The notes beneath the pieces are model-generated. The model was given only the letters and a program-made list of their open reading frames with translations, had not been told where the DNA came from and did not search any database. Shown here piece after piece: positions 1 through 6,624 of a stretch of DNA of 41,686 bases (positions are counted from its first letter, which is position 1; each line of letters begins with the position of its first letter). Position numbers and translations under genes: made by a program. Source of the DNA: a virus; the IMG/VR virus record IMGVR_UViG_3300017917_003277, positions 1 to 41,686 of that record; one strand, written 5' to 3'.

Positions 1-2
1 AT

Positions 3-27
3 AAAAAAACCCACTTTATGAGTGGGT
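3..27 (-). terminator. Intrinsic terminator of the GNAT-like gene
   Basis: Read leftward, ACCCACT and AGTGGGT form a 7-bp stem followed by seven T. The gene's stop codon lies at the base of the stem. Confidence 0.85.
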
Positions 28-641
28 TACCATTTTACCATTAATAATGAATTTCGTTTAGGTTTAACAAATCCACATTTTTTATATGAATTAATTACCT
101 TTCTCATTGGACCACTAATTGGAGGTAGTAATTTTAATTGTTCTTCGTTATCTCTTGTTTCTTGATATTGAAGGGGGAACGGAATTAAAATCATAGGTAT
201 GTGATACGTTTTATCTAAAGTATCAATTAATTTTCTAACAATACCTTGTCCTCTATATTCTTCTTTAATTTTTATTTTTTCAACAATTAAAAATCTATTT
301 TCATGCACTTCAGGCATCAAATCATAATATTCATCTTTTACATTCATATTATCATCAAATAATTCGTCACTATACGTTGCGGTATTAATACTATGATTAT
401 CCAAAGTTTCATATATCATATTTTCCGACCCCCATAATAATTTTAATTTAAATTCACCTATGATAATATCTCCATTGTCTTTATCATTACTAAAATTGTA
501 CATTTTTATTTGACCATCAATGAATTGCATAAACTCAATGTCATTGGCATTAAAATCATCTACATGCTCTCTTGGGTCTATTGAAGTAAAACTACTTGTG
601 TGAATTGTTACTAAACTTAAATCAATATGTTTTTTTCTCAT
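27..641 (-). CDS. GNAT-like N-acetyltransferase
   Basis: A 204-residue protein. The segment from about residue 118 to 140 (LIVEKIKIKEEYRGQGIVRK) fits GNAT motif A, the acetyl-CoA pyrophosphate loop (R/Q-x-x-G-x-G/A, here RGQGI). A later YKKCGF resembles the motif B segment often written Y.k.GF. Members transfer an acetyl group from acetyl-CoA to an amine; the substrate cannot be read from sequence. The N-terminal ~100 residues are acidic and unfamiliar. It is a single-gene leftward unit with its own host-type promoter (662-692) and terminator (3-27), and a TTACTGGG cluster lies about 100 bp upstream, as for the next two units. The promoter class suggests early expression. The fold is fairly clear; the role is unknown. 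Confidence 0.6.
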   Translation of the reverse strand: MRKKHIDLSLVTIHTSSFTSIDPREHVDDFNANDIEFMQFIDGQIKMYNFSNDKDNGDIIIGEFKLKLLWGSENMIYETLDNHSINTATYSDELFDDNMNVKDEYYDLMPEVHENRFLIVEKIKIKEEYRGQGIVRKLIDTLDKTYHIPMILIPFPLQYQETRDNEEQLKLLPPISGPMRKVINSYKKCGFVKPKRNSLLMVKW

Positions 642-661
642 TATTACATTATTTTATAATT

Positions 662-692
662 CAAATATACAACTATTTTTATTATACACAAA
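662..692 (-). promoter_or_regulatory. Bacteroidota-type promoter
   Basis: On the minus strand TTTG (689-692), a 19-bp spacer and TATATTTG (662-669) match the Bacteroidota -33/-7 consensus TTTG-N19/20-TAnnTTTG. It points to the gene starting at 641. Confidence 0.8.
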
Positions 693-736
693 TTTATTTT
701 GTTAAAATTATTTTACGGTACGTTGGTAATAATGTA

Positions 737-826
737 TTACTGGGTTATCTGACAGATCTCATGAACCCGAGTGAAAAGAACTTACTGGGTAATACGTCCC
801 AGTAATAAGATATATTTTGTGGGACC
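737..826. repeat. TTACTGGG site cluster A
   Basis: TTACTGGG occurs at 737-744 and 782-789 and its complement CCCAGTAA at 798-805. The last two form a perfect 8-bp inverted repeat with an 8-bp spacer. A second motif, TGTGGGACC, is at 818-826. The cluster sits between the terminator of one leftward unit and the promoter of the next, about 45 bp upstream of the -33 box. Confidence 0.8.
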
Positions 827-845
827 CTGATGGAAAATCGTTAAA

Positions 846-873
846 CAAAAAAAGGGGAACATTTCTGTTCCCC
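846..873 (-). terminator. Intrinsic terminator
   Basis: Leftward GGGGAAC/GTTCCCC stem (854-860 with 867-873) followed by a run of T. It ends the two-gene unit 1791-897. Confidence 0.85.
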
Positions 874-896
874 AATTCTCACTAACACTACAAACA

Positions 897-1154
897 CTAA
901 TCTTTATAAACGATTTTATTTGTAATGTCCTTTATAATCTCTCGTATTGTATTACCCTTAACTTTGTTTTCAATCATACAATAATAAATGTCGGTAATAA
1001 CTTTGTGGGTATGTTTAAAGTCTTTATACACCTCTCGTCGTTTATCTCCATTCTTAATTGTTATTCTTGTACTTTCCCAAAGAGGAGTGTTATTAACATA
1101 AATTGATATGATAAAGTTTTCGTCCGAGTAATACGACCTTCTAAATCTTTCCAT
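897..1154 (-). CDS. Hypothetical protein, 85 aa
   Basis: Not recognised. A basic, Lys/Arg/Tyr-rich protein with several short predicted beta stretches (FIISIYVNNTPLW) and no Cys pair, signal peptide or membrane segment. Its start lies one base after the stop of the upstream AT-hook gene, so the two are almost certainly co-transcribed and translationally coupled from the promoter at 1814-1845. The terminator at 846-873 follows directly. The pairing suggests it works with the AT-hook protein, perhaps on DNA, but nothing in the sequence proves that. Confidence 0.65.
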   Translation of the reverse strand: MERFRRSYYSDENFIISIYVNNTPLWESTRITIKNGDKRREVYKDFKHTHKVITDIYYCMIENKVKGNTIREIIKDITNKIVYKD

Positions 1155-1155
1155 A

Positions 1156-1791
1156 TTATTTAGTTATGATACCCAACTTATGTAGGTCGTTGTAATTAAA
1201 TGTGTCATTCAACTTCTTACCGAATATGTTTTCATAAATGATTTCCATATTGGACTTATTTAACTTCGGTTTCTTAATTCCGTACTTCTCACATAGTTTA
1301 ACAAAGTTTCGTGTATCACATACAATCTCAACATTTCTTTGTTCCTCACGATTGAACCAATGATTATTCCATTTAGTACCTACACCACTTACACCAATAG
1401 TAAAATACTTAAACCCACCACAATCCCAATAATAATGTTTTTCACTACCTCCGTCAAACACTTTAGTAATTAAAACAAAGATGTTTTCATCATTCCAATG
1501 TTTTTTAACAACGATTTGACCTTCAACGAATTTTTTAGTGTCTTTCTTAACAATCTTTTTAGTTAATCTCTCTACTTCTTCCTCATAGATTCTTCTCCTT
1601 GTCATATAGTTATCATACATTCTATCTTTGATTTTATCCACCCTACTATTAAAAGAGGTTTCACTTTGATAGTAATTGTTTTCTAACTCTTTGATTTTTT
1701 CTTTTGTCATTAAGATTTCATTTTCATAATTTCTTAATGTGGTCGTTTCGTTTTTACGAGGTCTACCAACCTTTCTTTTTAATGTTTCCAT
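1156..1791 (-). CDS. AT-hook and coiled-coil protein
   Basis: A 211-residue protein. Residues 5-14 (KRKVGRPRKN) contain a textbook AT-hook core, G-R-P flanked by basic residues, which binds the minor groove of AT-rich DNA. Residues ~20-85 are heptad-like and charged (KEKIKELENNYYQ; RRRIYEEEVERLTKKI), consistent with a coiled coil. The C-terminal ~120 residues are Trp/Tyr-rich (WNDENIFVLITKVFDGG; WNNHWFNREEQ) and look globular but are not recognised. It is the first gene of a host-promoter unit with cluster B upstream. A DNA-binding or regulatory role early in infection is an inference from the AT-hook and promoter class. Confidence 0.65.
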   Translation of the reverse strand: METLKRKVGRPRKNETTTLRNYENEILMTKEKIKELENNYYQSETSFNSRVDKIKDRMYDNYMTRRRIYEEEVERLTKKIVKKDTKKFVEGQIVVKKHWNDENIFVLITKVFDGGSEKHYYWDCGGFKYFTIGVSGVGTKWNNHWFNREEQRNVEIVCDTRNFVKLCEKYGIKKPKLNKSNMEIIYENIFGKKLNDTFNYNDLHKLGIITK

Positions 1792-1813
1792 TTGTTTATG
1801 TGTTTAGTGTCCA

Positions 1814-1845
1814 CAAATATAACACTAATTCTATTATATAACAAA
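1814..1845 (-). promoter_or_regulatory. Bacteroidota-type promoter
   Basis: Minus-strand TTTG (1842-1845), 20-bp spacer, TATATTTG (1814-1821). It drives the AT-hook gene starting at 1791. Confidence 0.8.
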
Positions 1846-1900
1846 TAAAAATGTTAAAACTTTCCAAAATTTATCTAACGGTTCCGACGGGAACGGTATA

Positions 1901-2084
1901 TTACTGGGTTATTCGTTCATGGGAAATTCCGAAGAAGGTGAGAACGATTTTACTGGGACGTATTACCCAGTAATTCTTTTCCGTCCAAGAAGGTCCCACA
2001 GTTGGTCATCGGCCAAGAATATCCCAGTAATGTAATACCATGATCATGGTAAATTTTCTTCAGACTCGGCAAATATCCCAGTAA
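1901..2084. repeat. TTACTGGG site cluster B
   Basis: Fills the 391-base gene-free stretch 1792-2182. TTACTGGG is at 1901-1908 and 1950-1957; CCCAGTAA is at 1966-1973, 2023-2030 and 2077-2084. The segment 1950-1973 is the exact reverse complement of 782-805 in cluster A, including its 8-bp spacer. GGTCCCACA, the complement of the TGTGGGACC motif of cluster A, is at 1992-2000. No credible ORF is present here. Confidence 0.85.
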
Positions 2085-2122
2085 TAAAACATACCTGTCC
2101 ACAGTGTGACGGGACTTCAGTC

Positions 2123-2157
2123 AAACAAAAATCCCCCGAACTAAAAGTCCGAGGGAT
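2123..2157 (-). terminator. Intrinsic terminator
   Basis: Leftward, an ~11-bp stem formed by 2147-2157 and 2131-2141 (with G-T pairs) is followed by T-rich sequence. It ends the single-gene unit 2521-2183. Confidence 0.75.
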
Positions 2158-2182
2158 TCGTTAATAAATGAAAGAGTCAAAA

Positions 2183-2521
2183 CTAAGTTTCAATTAAACC
2201 ATCTATAACACCAACCAATTCATCAAACATAATATCGTGGTCAATCGTTTGTTCAACAACCAACATACTATTCAACAATCGTACTTCATAATAATCTAAT
2301 CCGTTGAGGGTAATCATTACAAAGTGTTTCCACTTCATCCCTTTCACTTTTAACAAAAGACCTTTAACATATCCGTCTTCCGTTAATCCGATTCTAATAA
2401 CTTTTTCTACACCCCAACACATATAAGGTAAACCTCCTTGTGTCTTGGTTAATACATACATTGTTTCATCAGGGTTAAATTCTCTAACTCCTAACTTCAT
2501 TAGTGTTTGTTCAGTAGTCAT
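2183..2521 (-). CDS. Hypothetical protein, 112 aa
   Basis: Not recognised. It has mixed alpha/beta character with hydrophobic beta-like stretches (MYVLTKTQGGLPYMCWGVEKVIRIG; VKGLLLKVKGMKWKHFVMI) that could form a small barrel, and an acidic C-terminal helix (DHDIMFDELVGVIDGLIE). There is no signal peptide and no metal-binding cluster. It is a stand-alone leftward unit with host-type promoter (2545-2576), terminator (2123-2157) and site cluster C upstream, the same architecture as the two units to its left. That shared architecture suggests co-regulation early in infection. Confidence 0.65.
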   Translation of the reverse strand: MTTEQTLMKLGVREFNPDETMYVLTKTQGGLPYMCWGVEKVIRIGLTEDGYVKGLLLKVKGMKWKHFVMITLNGLDYYEVRLLNSMLVVEQTIDHDIMFDELVGVIDGLIET

Positions 2522-2544
2522 ATCATTTTGTTTTTAGTGATATA

Positions 2545-2576
2545 CAAATATAATACTATTACCAGTATATTCCAAA
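2545..2576 (-). promoter_or_regulatory. Bacteroidota-type promoter
   Basis: Minus-strand TTTG (2573-2576), 20-bp spacer, TATATTTG (2545-2552). It drives the gene starting at 2521. Confidence 0.8.
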
Positions 2577-2622
2577 CTTTTTTTGTTAAATTTTTGTGAA
2601 GGTGAACCCAACCTGTACGATG

Positions 2623-2862
2623 TTACTGGGACACCAACCCAGGAATGTTTTGGGGATGATCCCTGGTTTTTTCTCTCGACTGGAATTAACCCAGGAAACT
2701 TTTCCTGTACGATCATCCGGAATCAGGTTTCCTTCCAACAACCCAGTAATTATTCCCTGATGATCAGGAGAAAAAATCTGTGAAGATATTCTTGTCCCAC
2801 TAAATGTCAATGTTCGATAATGAATGTGGGACCTCAAGGTTCACGGGGGGTATGTTACTGGG
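2623..2862. repeat. TTACTGGG site cluster C
   Basis: TTACTGGG is at 2623-2630 and 2855-2862 and CCCAGTAA at 2742-2749; TGTGGGACC is at 2825-2833. This is part of the 584-base gene-free stretch 2522-3105. Short ORFs here overlap each other on both strands and look like chance. Confidence 0.75.
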
Positions 2863-2867
2863 ATAGC

Positions 2868-2955
2868 TCCCTATGGGTATAGGTGGGGGGTCCCCCCTCC
2901 CCGTATCCCCCCTTATATAAGGGTTTTTAGGGGGGTCTAAACAGGGGGTCAATGC
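2868..2955. other. G/C-homopolymer block
   Basis: An abrupt G- and C-run block in an AT-rich genome. It contains a 13-bp perfect palindrome of six G, T, six C (2885-2897), then further runs of C and later G5-G6. It could form a strong cruciform or a G-quadruplex. It separates site cluster C from AT-rich repeats. Confidence 0.7.
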
Positions 2956-2962
2956 CGTGAGC

Positions 2963-3095
2963 AAAATTTTTCCGGAAAAAATCTGGAAAAACCAAAAAGT
3001 TCAATAAATTGAAAAAAAAAATTTTTCAGAAAAAAACCTAAAAAGTTAAAAAACGTTTTAAAACACAAAAAAAAATTTTTCCAGAAAAATCGGAA
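2963..3095. repeat. AT-rich ~55-bp tandem-like repeats
   Basis: Three degenerate copies of an A-tract / T5 / C(C)(A/G)GAAAAA unit. The T5 runs begin at 2967, 3022 and 3076, so the spacing is 55 and 54 bp. The second element of the copies (CCAAAAAGTTCAA versus CCTAAAAAGTTAA) is also shared. Together with the G/C block this resembles origin or curved-DNA architecture. Confidence 0.6.
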
Positions 3096-3105
3096 ATATG
3101 AATAA

Positions 3106-3954
3106 CTATTTGTTAATCATATTTTTATAACATAGTTTTAGTTCATTTATAAATTTCTCGGAATCTATATTATTTTTTGCTTGGTTAATAAACCACGTGA
3201 CAATCACGGTATTTTCTATAGTATAACCAATGTTACTATCTATTCTATCCAAAGATAAAGAATGTAGGTCCTTTGTTTTAAAAGTAACTTCAACATTACT
3301 AAAGTAACATCTACCATTTTGTTCTTTTAATTTATTTTGAATTACTTCATCTGTAAGTTCAAATTCAATATTTTTGATTTTAGCTCTATGTTTTGCCGCC
3401 TGAACTCTAATATGAATAATATTTTTCTCATTCACCCATTCTTTATTTGAACAATTATATAATTCACCGTTTTGATATTTTACCCTTAACTTATTTAATG
3501 TACATCTTTTACATATACCTTTAATATTCAAATAAAAATTAGTTACGTCGGTATCACCACATTTCCGGCATAAATGTGGTTTATCGATATGATAAACTTT
3601 AATATTTTCGTTAAAAAATGTGAAATCGTTATTTTTTATTTGATTTTCTATAATTTGTTGGGTTTCATTATATGGTTGACCAATAGGTGGTAGATAACCC
3701 TCTTTTCGTAATTTTGACCTTACATATTGACGTCTAGACTTTAATGTACCTTTAAAATCAATTTTATCTTTAGGGAGTCTCTTTTTTTCGTAGTCGTTCT
3801 TTTTAATATTTTCCCAACAACTAAAATCGTTATTTTTTATTTGATTTAGTATTAATTGTTGTTCTTCTGTACAATGACTACCAACTTTAGGTAAGATACC
3901 TCTTTTTCTTAGTTTATTCCTAATTTTGGTTTTTTTCAATTCAATATTTTTCAT
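3106..3954 (-). CDS. HNH homing-type endonuclease with duplicated N-terminal module
   Basis: A 282-residue protein. Two N-terminal repeats of about 50-60 residues share the pattern R-x-KLRK-x-G-xLP ... Q-x-I-x-NQIKNNDF (residues ~10-45 and ~72-110), probably DNA-binding units. A Cys4 zinc finger follows (CRKCGD ... CKRC, residues ~131-155). The C-terminal part has the HNH-family signature SLDRIDSNIGYTIENTVIV and the helix FINQAKNN, typical of phage HNH nucleases. Such free-standing enzymes cut intronless or cognate DNA and spread their own gene. The gene is isolated on the minus strand beside the AT-rich repeat region. A possible TTTG-N20-TATATTAT promoter lies directly upstream. The nuclease assignment is good; the target is unknown. 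Confidence 0.7.
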   Translation of the reverse strand: MKNIELKKTKIRNKLRKRGILPKVGSHCTEEQQLILNQIKNNDFSCWENIKKNDYEKKRLPKDKIDFKGTLKSRRQYVRSKLRKEGYLPPIGQPYNETQQIIENQIKNNDFTFFNENIKVYHIDKPHLCRKCGDTDVTNFYLNIKGICKRCTLNKLRVKYQNGELYNCSNKEWVNEKNIIHIRVQAAKHRAKIKNIEFELTDEVIQNKLKEQNGRCYFSNVEVTFKTKDLHSLSLDRIDSNIGYTIENTVIVTWFINQAKNNIDSEKFINELKLCYKNMINK

Positions 3955-4000
3955 TCATATAATATACTAAAAAATAGTTTATAAAACAAATTATATTCCG

Positions 4001-4007
4001 TATTTAT
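4001..4007 (+). promoter_or_regulatory. Late-promoter-like TATTTAT motif
   Basis: GTATTTATA ends 5 nt before the ATG at 4013. Confidence 0.55.
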
Positions 4008-4012
4008 ACTAT

Positions 4013-4243
4013 ATGTTATACGAAGTCATAGATGTCCCCCAACCTGAGAACTGTGATAAATGTGTCCCTTGTATGAGAATGAGACTCATGGAGATGGGAT
4101 TCATATCAGGACAAGAGATTGAGGTGGGTGAGAAGAAGTTGGGTCTCCATATGGTTCATATGTTATCCGTTAACGGAGATATTGAACAAACCTTCGCTCT
4201 AAGACCTGAAGAATTGGGAAGAATTTGTTTAAATCGGAAATAA
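4013..4243 (+). CDS. FeoA-like SH3-fold protein
   Basis: A 76-residue protein. RLMEMGFISGQEIEV and the C-terminal FALRPEELGRI match the FeoA-domain pattern (R-L-x-x-MG-h-x-x-G-x-x-h-x-V ... h-A-h-R-x-x-E/D-h-x-x-I). FeoA is a small SH3-like protein that assists the FeoB ferrous iron transporter; the same fold is found at the C-terminus of DtxR-type regulators. The N-terminus adds CDKCVPC, a potential metal or Fe-S ligand cluster not typical of the core domain. No FeoB is present. A late-promoter-like motif ends 5 nt before the ATG. A role in metal sensing or virion assembly cannot be distinguished. Confidence 0.6.
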   Translation: MLYEVIDVPQPENCDKCVPCMRMRLMEMGFISGQEIEVGEKKLGLHMVHMLSVNGDIEQTFALRPEELGRICLNRK

Positions 4244-4273
4244 TCTGTATATTATATAAAAATTTTATACAGT

Positions 4274-4465
4274 ATGGGAATTACAATCGATAAAGTAGTC
4301 ACAACACATTACGGTTATTATACCGATAACGAAAGAACCATTTACCCGTTCTCCGTGGAAATTACCGAAGTTAATGATGAAGATCAGTGGATTGAAATAT
4401 CATGGGATGATGTCCAGCCAACAAATGTGGAAGATATCGAGGATGAACTACGTGATATGTTCTAA
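4274..4465 (+). CDS. Small acidic hypothetical protein, 63 aa
   Basis: Not recognised. A strongly acidic protein (C-terminal DDVQPTNVEDIEDELRDMF) with an N-terminal beta-like part (ITIDKVVTTHYGYYTDNERTIYPFSVEITEV). It lies 30 bp downstream of the FeoA-like gene; the gap contains a short dyad, CTGTATA ... TATACAG, ending at 4272. It probably shares the upstream transcript. Many phage proteins of this size and charge act as inhibitors or DNA mimics, but that is only a possibility here. Confidence 0.6.
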   Translation: MGITIDKVVTTHYGYYTDNERTIYPFSVEITEVNDEDQWIEISWDDVQPTNVEDIEDELRDMF

Positions 4466-4515
4466 TTGAACCTCATATGCCGGTATCGGGGTTTTGGTCT
4501 CGTCCGCCGGGATTT

Positions 4516-4547
4516 TTTGGTGGTTTGTATTATAACCCCTATCTTTG
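4516..4547 (+). promoter_or_regulatory. Bacteroidota-type promoter
   Basis: TTTG (4516-4519), 20-bp spacer, TATCTTTG (4540-4547). A start near 4553 leaves a ~16-nt leader to the ATG at 4569, which argues against the upstream TTG start at 4545. Confidence 0.65.
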
Positions 4548-4568
4548 TGGATAATTAAATTATATCAT

Positions 4569-4910
4569 ATGAAATTGTGGAAATGGATTGGAGGTAGACA
4601 AGATAAATGTCTCTATAGAAAATTTACCCTATGGTATTTTAAGATATGGAAATTGGGGTTTGATGCATATATCCTGGACTATGAACCAAATCAGATATTG
4701 CCACCCCATACGGACCCCGTAGAAGGAGGTTCTCACTACCGGTTGAACATTGGGTGGGGCAAGAGCAAACTCCTCGTTAAATCGAAGATATGGGGGTTTA
4801 ATAAAGGGAAGTTCTCCGTATATTTATTTAGACCTGACTTATATACACATAGTTTGGTGATAAACTCTAAAACAAAGAAACTTTCGTTGGGTTTCGTTAA
4901 ATTCAAATAA
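4569..4910 (+). CDS. Possible 2-oxoglutarate/Fe(II) oxygenase-like protein
   Basis: The chosen ATG gives 113 residues. The segment DYEPNQILPPHTDP has the look of the double-stranded beta-helix HxD iron-binding motif. RLNIGWGKSKLLV follows, and a distal LYTHSLVINS supplies a candidate second His, in the order HxD ... H expected for 2OG oxygenases or beta-hydroxylases. The basic Trp-rich N-terminus (KLWKWIGGRQ) is unusual. The protein is much shorter than most family members (about 180-250 residues), so it may be a minimal core or a false resemblance. It is followed after one base by the small gene at 4912 and likely co-transcribed with it. Confidence 0.4.
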   Translation: MKLWKWIGGRQDKCLYRKFTLWYFKIWKLGFDAYILDYEPNQILPPHTDPVEGGSHYRLNIGWGKSKLLVKSKIWGFNKGKFSVYLFRPDLYTHSLVINSKTKKLSLGFVKFK

Positions 4911-4911
4911 C

Positions 4912-5031
4912 ATGGCAAAAACAACTGTACGTCCTCACAATTTCCAAAGAATTGTTAAAACAAAAAATGGTCCCGTAGTTAAGAATTGTATCCGTAAAGG
5001 TCATACAAGAACTACAAAGAAAAGAGCCTAA
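4912..5031 (+). CDS. Tiny basic protein, 39 aa
   Basis: ATG at 4912, TAA at 5029-5031, starting one base after the preceding stop. It starts MAKTTVRPHNF and ends in a cluster of Arg/Lys/Thr (HTRTTKKRA). The charge and size fit a nucleic-acid-binding peptide. A clean terminator hairpin lies 17 bp downstream, supporting it as the last gene of the unit. Function unknown. Confidence 0.6.
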   Translation: MAKTTVRPHNFQRIVKTKNGPVVKNCIRKGHTRTTKKRA

Positions 5032-5047
5032 TTTTGAAATCTTTTTG

Positions 5048-5074
5048 AACCTCTCCTCGTTGAGAGGTTTTTTT
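5048..5074 (+). terminator. Intrinsic terminator
   Basis: AACCTCTC / GAGAGGTT stem with a 6-base loop followed by a T run. It ends the 4569-5031 unit. Confidence 0.85.
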
Positions 5075-5096
5075 ATGTCCCTTACTTATTTTAGGA

Positions 5097-5103
5097 TATT
5101 TAT
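5097..5103 (+). promoter_or_regulatory. Late-promoter-like TATTTAT motif
   Basis: GGATATTTATG lies 8 nt before the ATG at 5112 and directly after the previous terminator. It heads the 5112-8090 operon. Confidence 0.55.
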
Positions 5104-5111
5104 GTATGTAT

Positions 5112-6500
5112 ATGAAATTAATTGATATTATATTACTTGAATATAAAGGAACCATTGCAAAAGAGGTTGGTAATTTAATTGACCAATGGAAAGGTAAATC
5201 CGCCTCCGACTTCATGGACCAACATTACGAAGTGTATGAATGGGCAGTGAAAAAAGGACCATTCATAATTGATCCAATTACCGGTAAGAAAAAAAACACA
5301 AAGGGATTTTGGGAAAATCTTATTAAAGATATGGACCAAACAGAATTGAAAAATAGATTAGATAGTAAAAAAAGGAATCCACCAATACCCAAAGAAGAAA
5401 TAATAAAAGTCGCTAATGAATTTGGAAATGGATTAGTTTCAGACTTTAAAAGAAAATTTCTAAAATATTATCAAGCGGCAATTACAAAAGGTCCACATAT
5501 TAAAGTAGGAAAAAATAAATATAAAAATACTTTTGGGTTTTTTTATGAGGTAACCAAAAATATGGTTAGAACCCAAAGAGACCCATTTACAGACGATGAA
5601 CTTAGGGATATTGCAAAAAAATATATTGGAAAAACATTTCAAGATTTTAGAGACGGTGACCCGAGTGCGTATGAAGCGGCATTAGATAGGGGACCTTGTA
5701 CTGATGGAAACAGAGGACCTTGTAAAGAAAAAGACGGTAGACAGAATACATATGCGTTCTTTAAAGAAATAACAAAAGGAATAAACCCGACCGGTAATTA
5801 CTCTAATAAAATGGTTTATGCCTATGAATTCCGTGATGAAAAAAATAATCCGGTTGCAGCTTACGTTGGTTTAACAGATAAAGAGGATATTAGACATAAA
5901 GAACATATGACGGGAATAACCAGAGAAGGTAAACCCGTCGAAACCTCAGTAACAAAATTCATTAAAGAAAATCCAAATTTACATGTTACTAAATTAAAAA
6001 TCACCGATTATATTGATTGGAAACTTGCAAAAGAATTGGAAGATGAGTACGAAAAAAAATATAGGGATAATGGTTGGAAAGTATTAAACGTGACCAAAAC
6101 CGGCAGTTTAGGTAAATCATTTGGGGTTTCAAATGATGAACTTAAAAAAAGATTTGACAAATATAATACAATTGCTGATATTAGAAAATATGATAGTTCG
6201 GCTTATAATACTGCACGTAAAAGAGGAATTATAGGTGATTTAACTAAAAATTATAAACAATTAAAAACAGTAAGAACAGACCAAGACTTAATTGATTTCG
6301 CATTAAGTTATGATACTTTTGCAGATTTTAAAAAGGATAGTAAAGCGGAGAGTGTTAAAGTTACAGCCAGAAACAGAGGTTTAATACCTAAAATAATTGA
6401 ATTATTTAAAGAAAAGGGAGATAATCCAATATACATCAAGAAACCAAATAAGAAAAAACAAAATGAATTATCATTTAAAAATATATTAAAACAACTATAA
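5112..6500 (+). CDS. GIY-YIG nuclease-domain protein with processing-type leader
   Basis: The ATG at 5112 gives 462 residues starting MKLIDIILLE, which resembles the short capsid-targeting peptides of T4 internal proteins and ends in L-L-E, matching the T4 prohead-protease rule (L/I)-x-E. Three repeats follow, each with an acidic helix and an FW/FF-x-E/K-x-x-K pattern (GFWENLIKDM, GFFYEVTKNM, AFFKEITKGI). A GIY-YIG core (VYAYEFRDEKNNPVAAYVGLT, ~residues 235-256) with Arg and Glu downstream comes next. Two further repeats resemble FDKYNTIADIRKYDSSAYNTA, paired with DFALSYDTFADFKKDSKAE. The modular DNA-binding repeats around a GIY-YIG core fit a sequence-specific nuclease. First gene of an operon whose products mostly carry similar leaders. 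Confidence 0.65.
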   Translation: MKLIDIILLEYKGTIAKEVGNLIDQWKGKSASDFMDQHYEVYEWAVKKGPFIIDPITGKKKNTKGFWENLIKDMDQTELKNRLDSKKRNPPIPKEEIIKVANEFGNGLVSDFKRKFLKYYQAAITKGPHIKVGKNKYKNTFGFFYEVTKNMVRTQRDPFTDDELRDIAKKYIGKTFQDFRDGDPSAYEAALDRGPCTDGNRGPCKEKDGRQNTYAFFKEITKGINPTGNYSNKMVYAYEFRDEKNNPVAAYVGLTDKEDIRHKEHMTGITREGKPVETSVTKFIKENPNLHVTKLKITDYIDWKLAKELEDEYEKKYRDNGWKVLNVTKTGSLGKSFGVSNDELKKRFDKYNTIADIRKYDSSAYNTARKRGIIGDLTKNYKQLKTVRTDQDLIDFALSYDTFADFKKDSKAESVKVTARNRGLIPKIIELFKEKGDNPIYIKKPNKKKQNELSFKNILKQL

Positions 6501-6501
6501 T

Positions 6502-6624
6502 ATGGGAACAGCAGCAAAAAAACCACGTGCAATGAGAAGTGTACGTTCTGGTAGAAAGAAAATGGAAATCTATAAGAAGAATCAAGAAATTCTTAAGAAG
6601 TATTTGAAATTAGCAAAAGGATAA
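6502..6624 (+). CDS. Tiny basic protein, 40 aa
   Basis: ATG at 6502, one base after the preceding stop; its TAA overlaps the next ATG (TAATG). Over a third of the residues are Lys or Arg (KKPRAMRSVRSGRKKM; ILKKYLKLAKG), with a likely C-terminal amphipathic helix. It lacks the xxE leader of its neighbours. Its size and charge resemble small DNA-condensing or internal head proteins; this is inference. Translational coupling on both sides makes it a credible gene. Confidence 0.65.
   Translation: MGTAAKKPRAMRSVRSGRKKMEIYKKNQEILKKYLKLAKG

Noticed and set aside
596-805. Short rightward ORF across the promoter of the GNAT-like gene
   Set aside because: It runs over a clear promoter and the dyad repeat, and starts inside another gene; chance frame.
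1901-2084. CRISPR array
   Set aside because: The repeats are only 8 bp, occur in both orientations and have irregular spacing; no leader or cas gene is present.
2534-2837. Overlapping short ORFs on both strands in the site-array region
   Set aside because: They overlap each other, have no promoter or coupling, and consist largely of TTACTGGG-type repeats and biased codons; the region reads as regulatory DNA.
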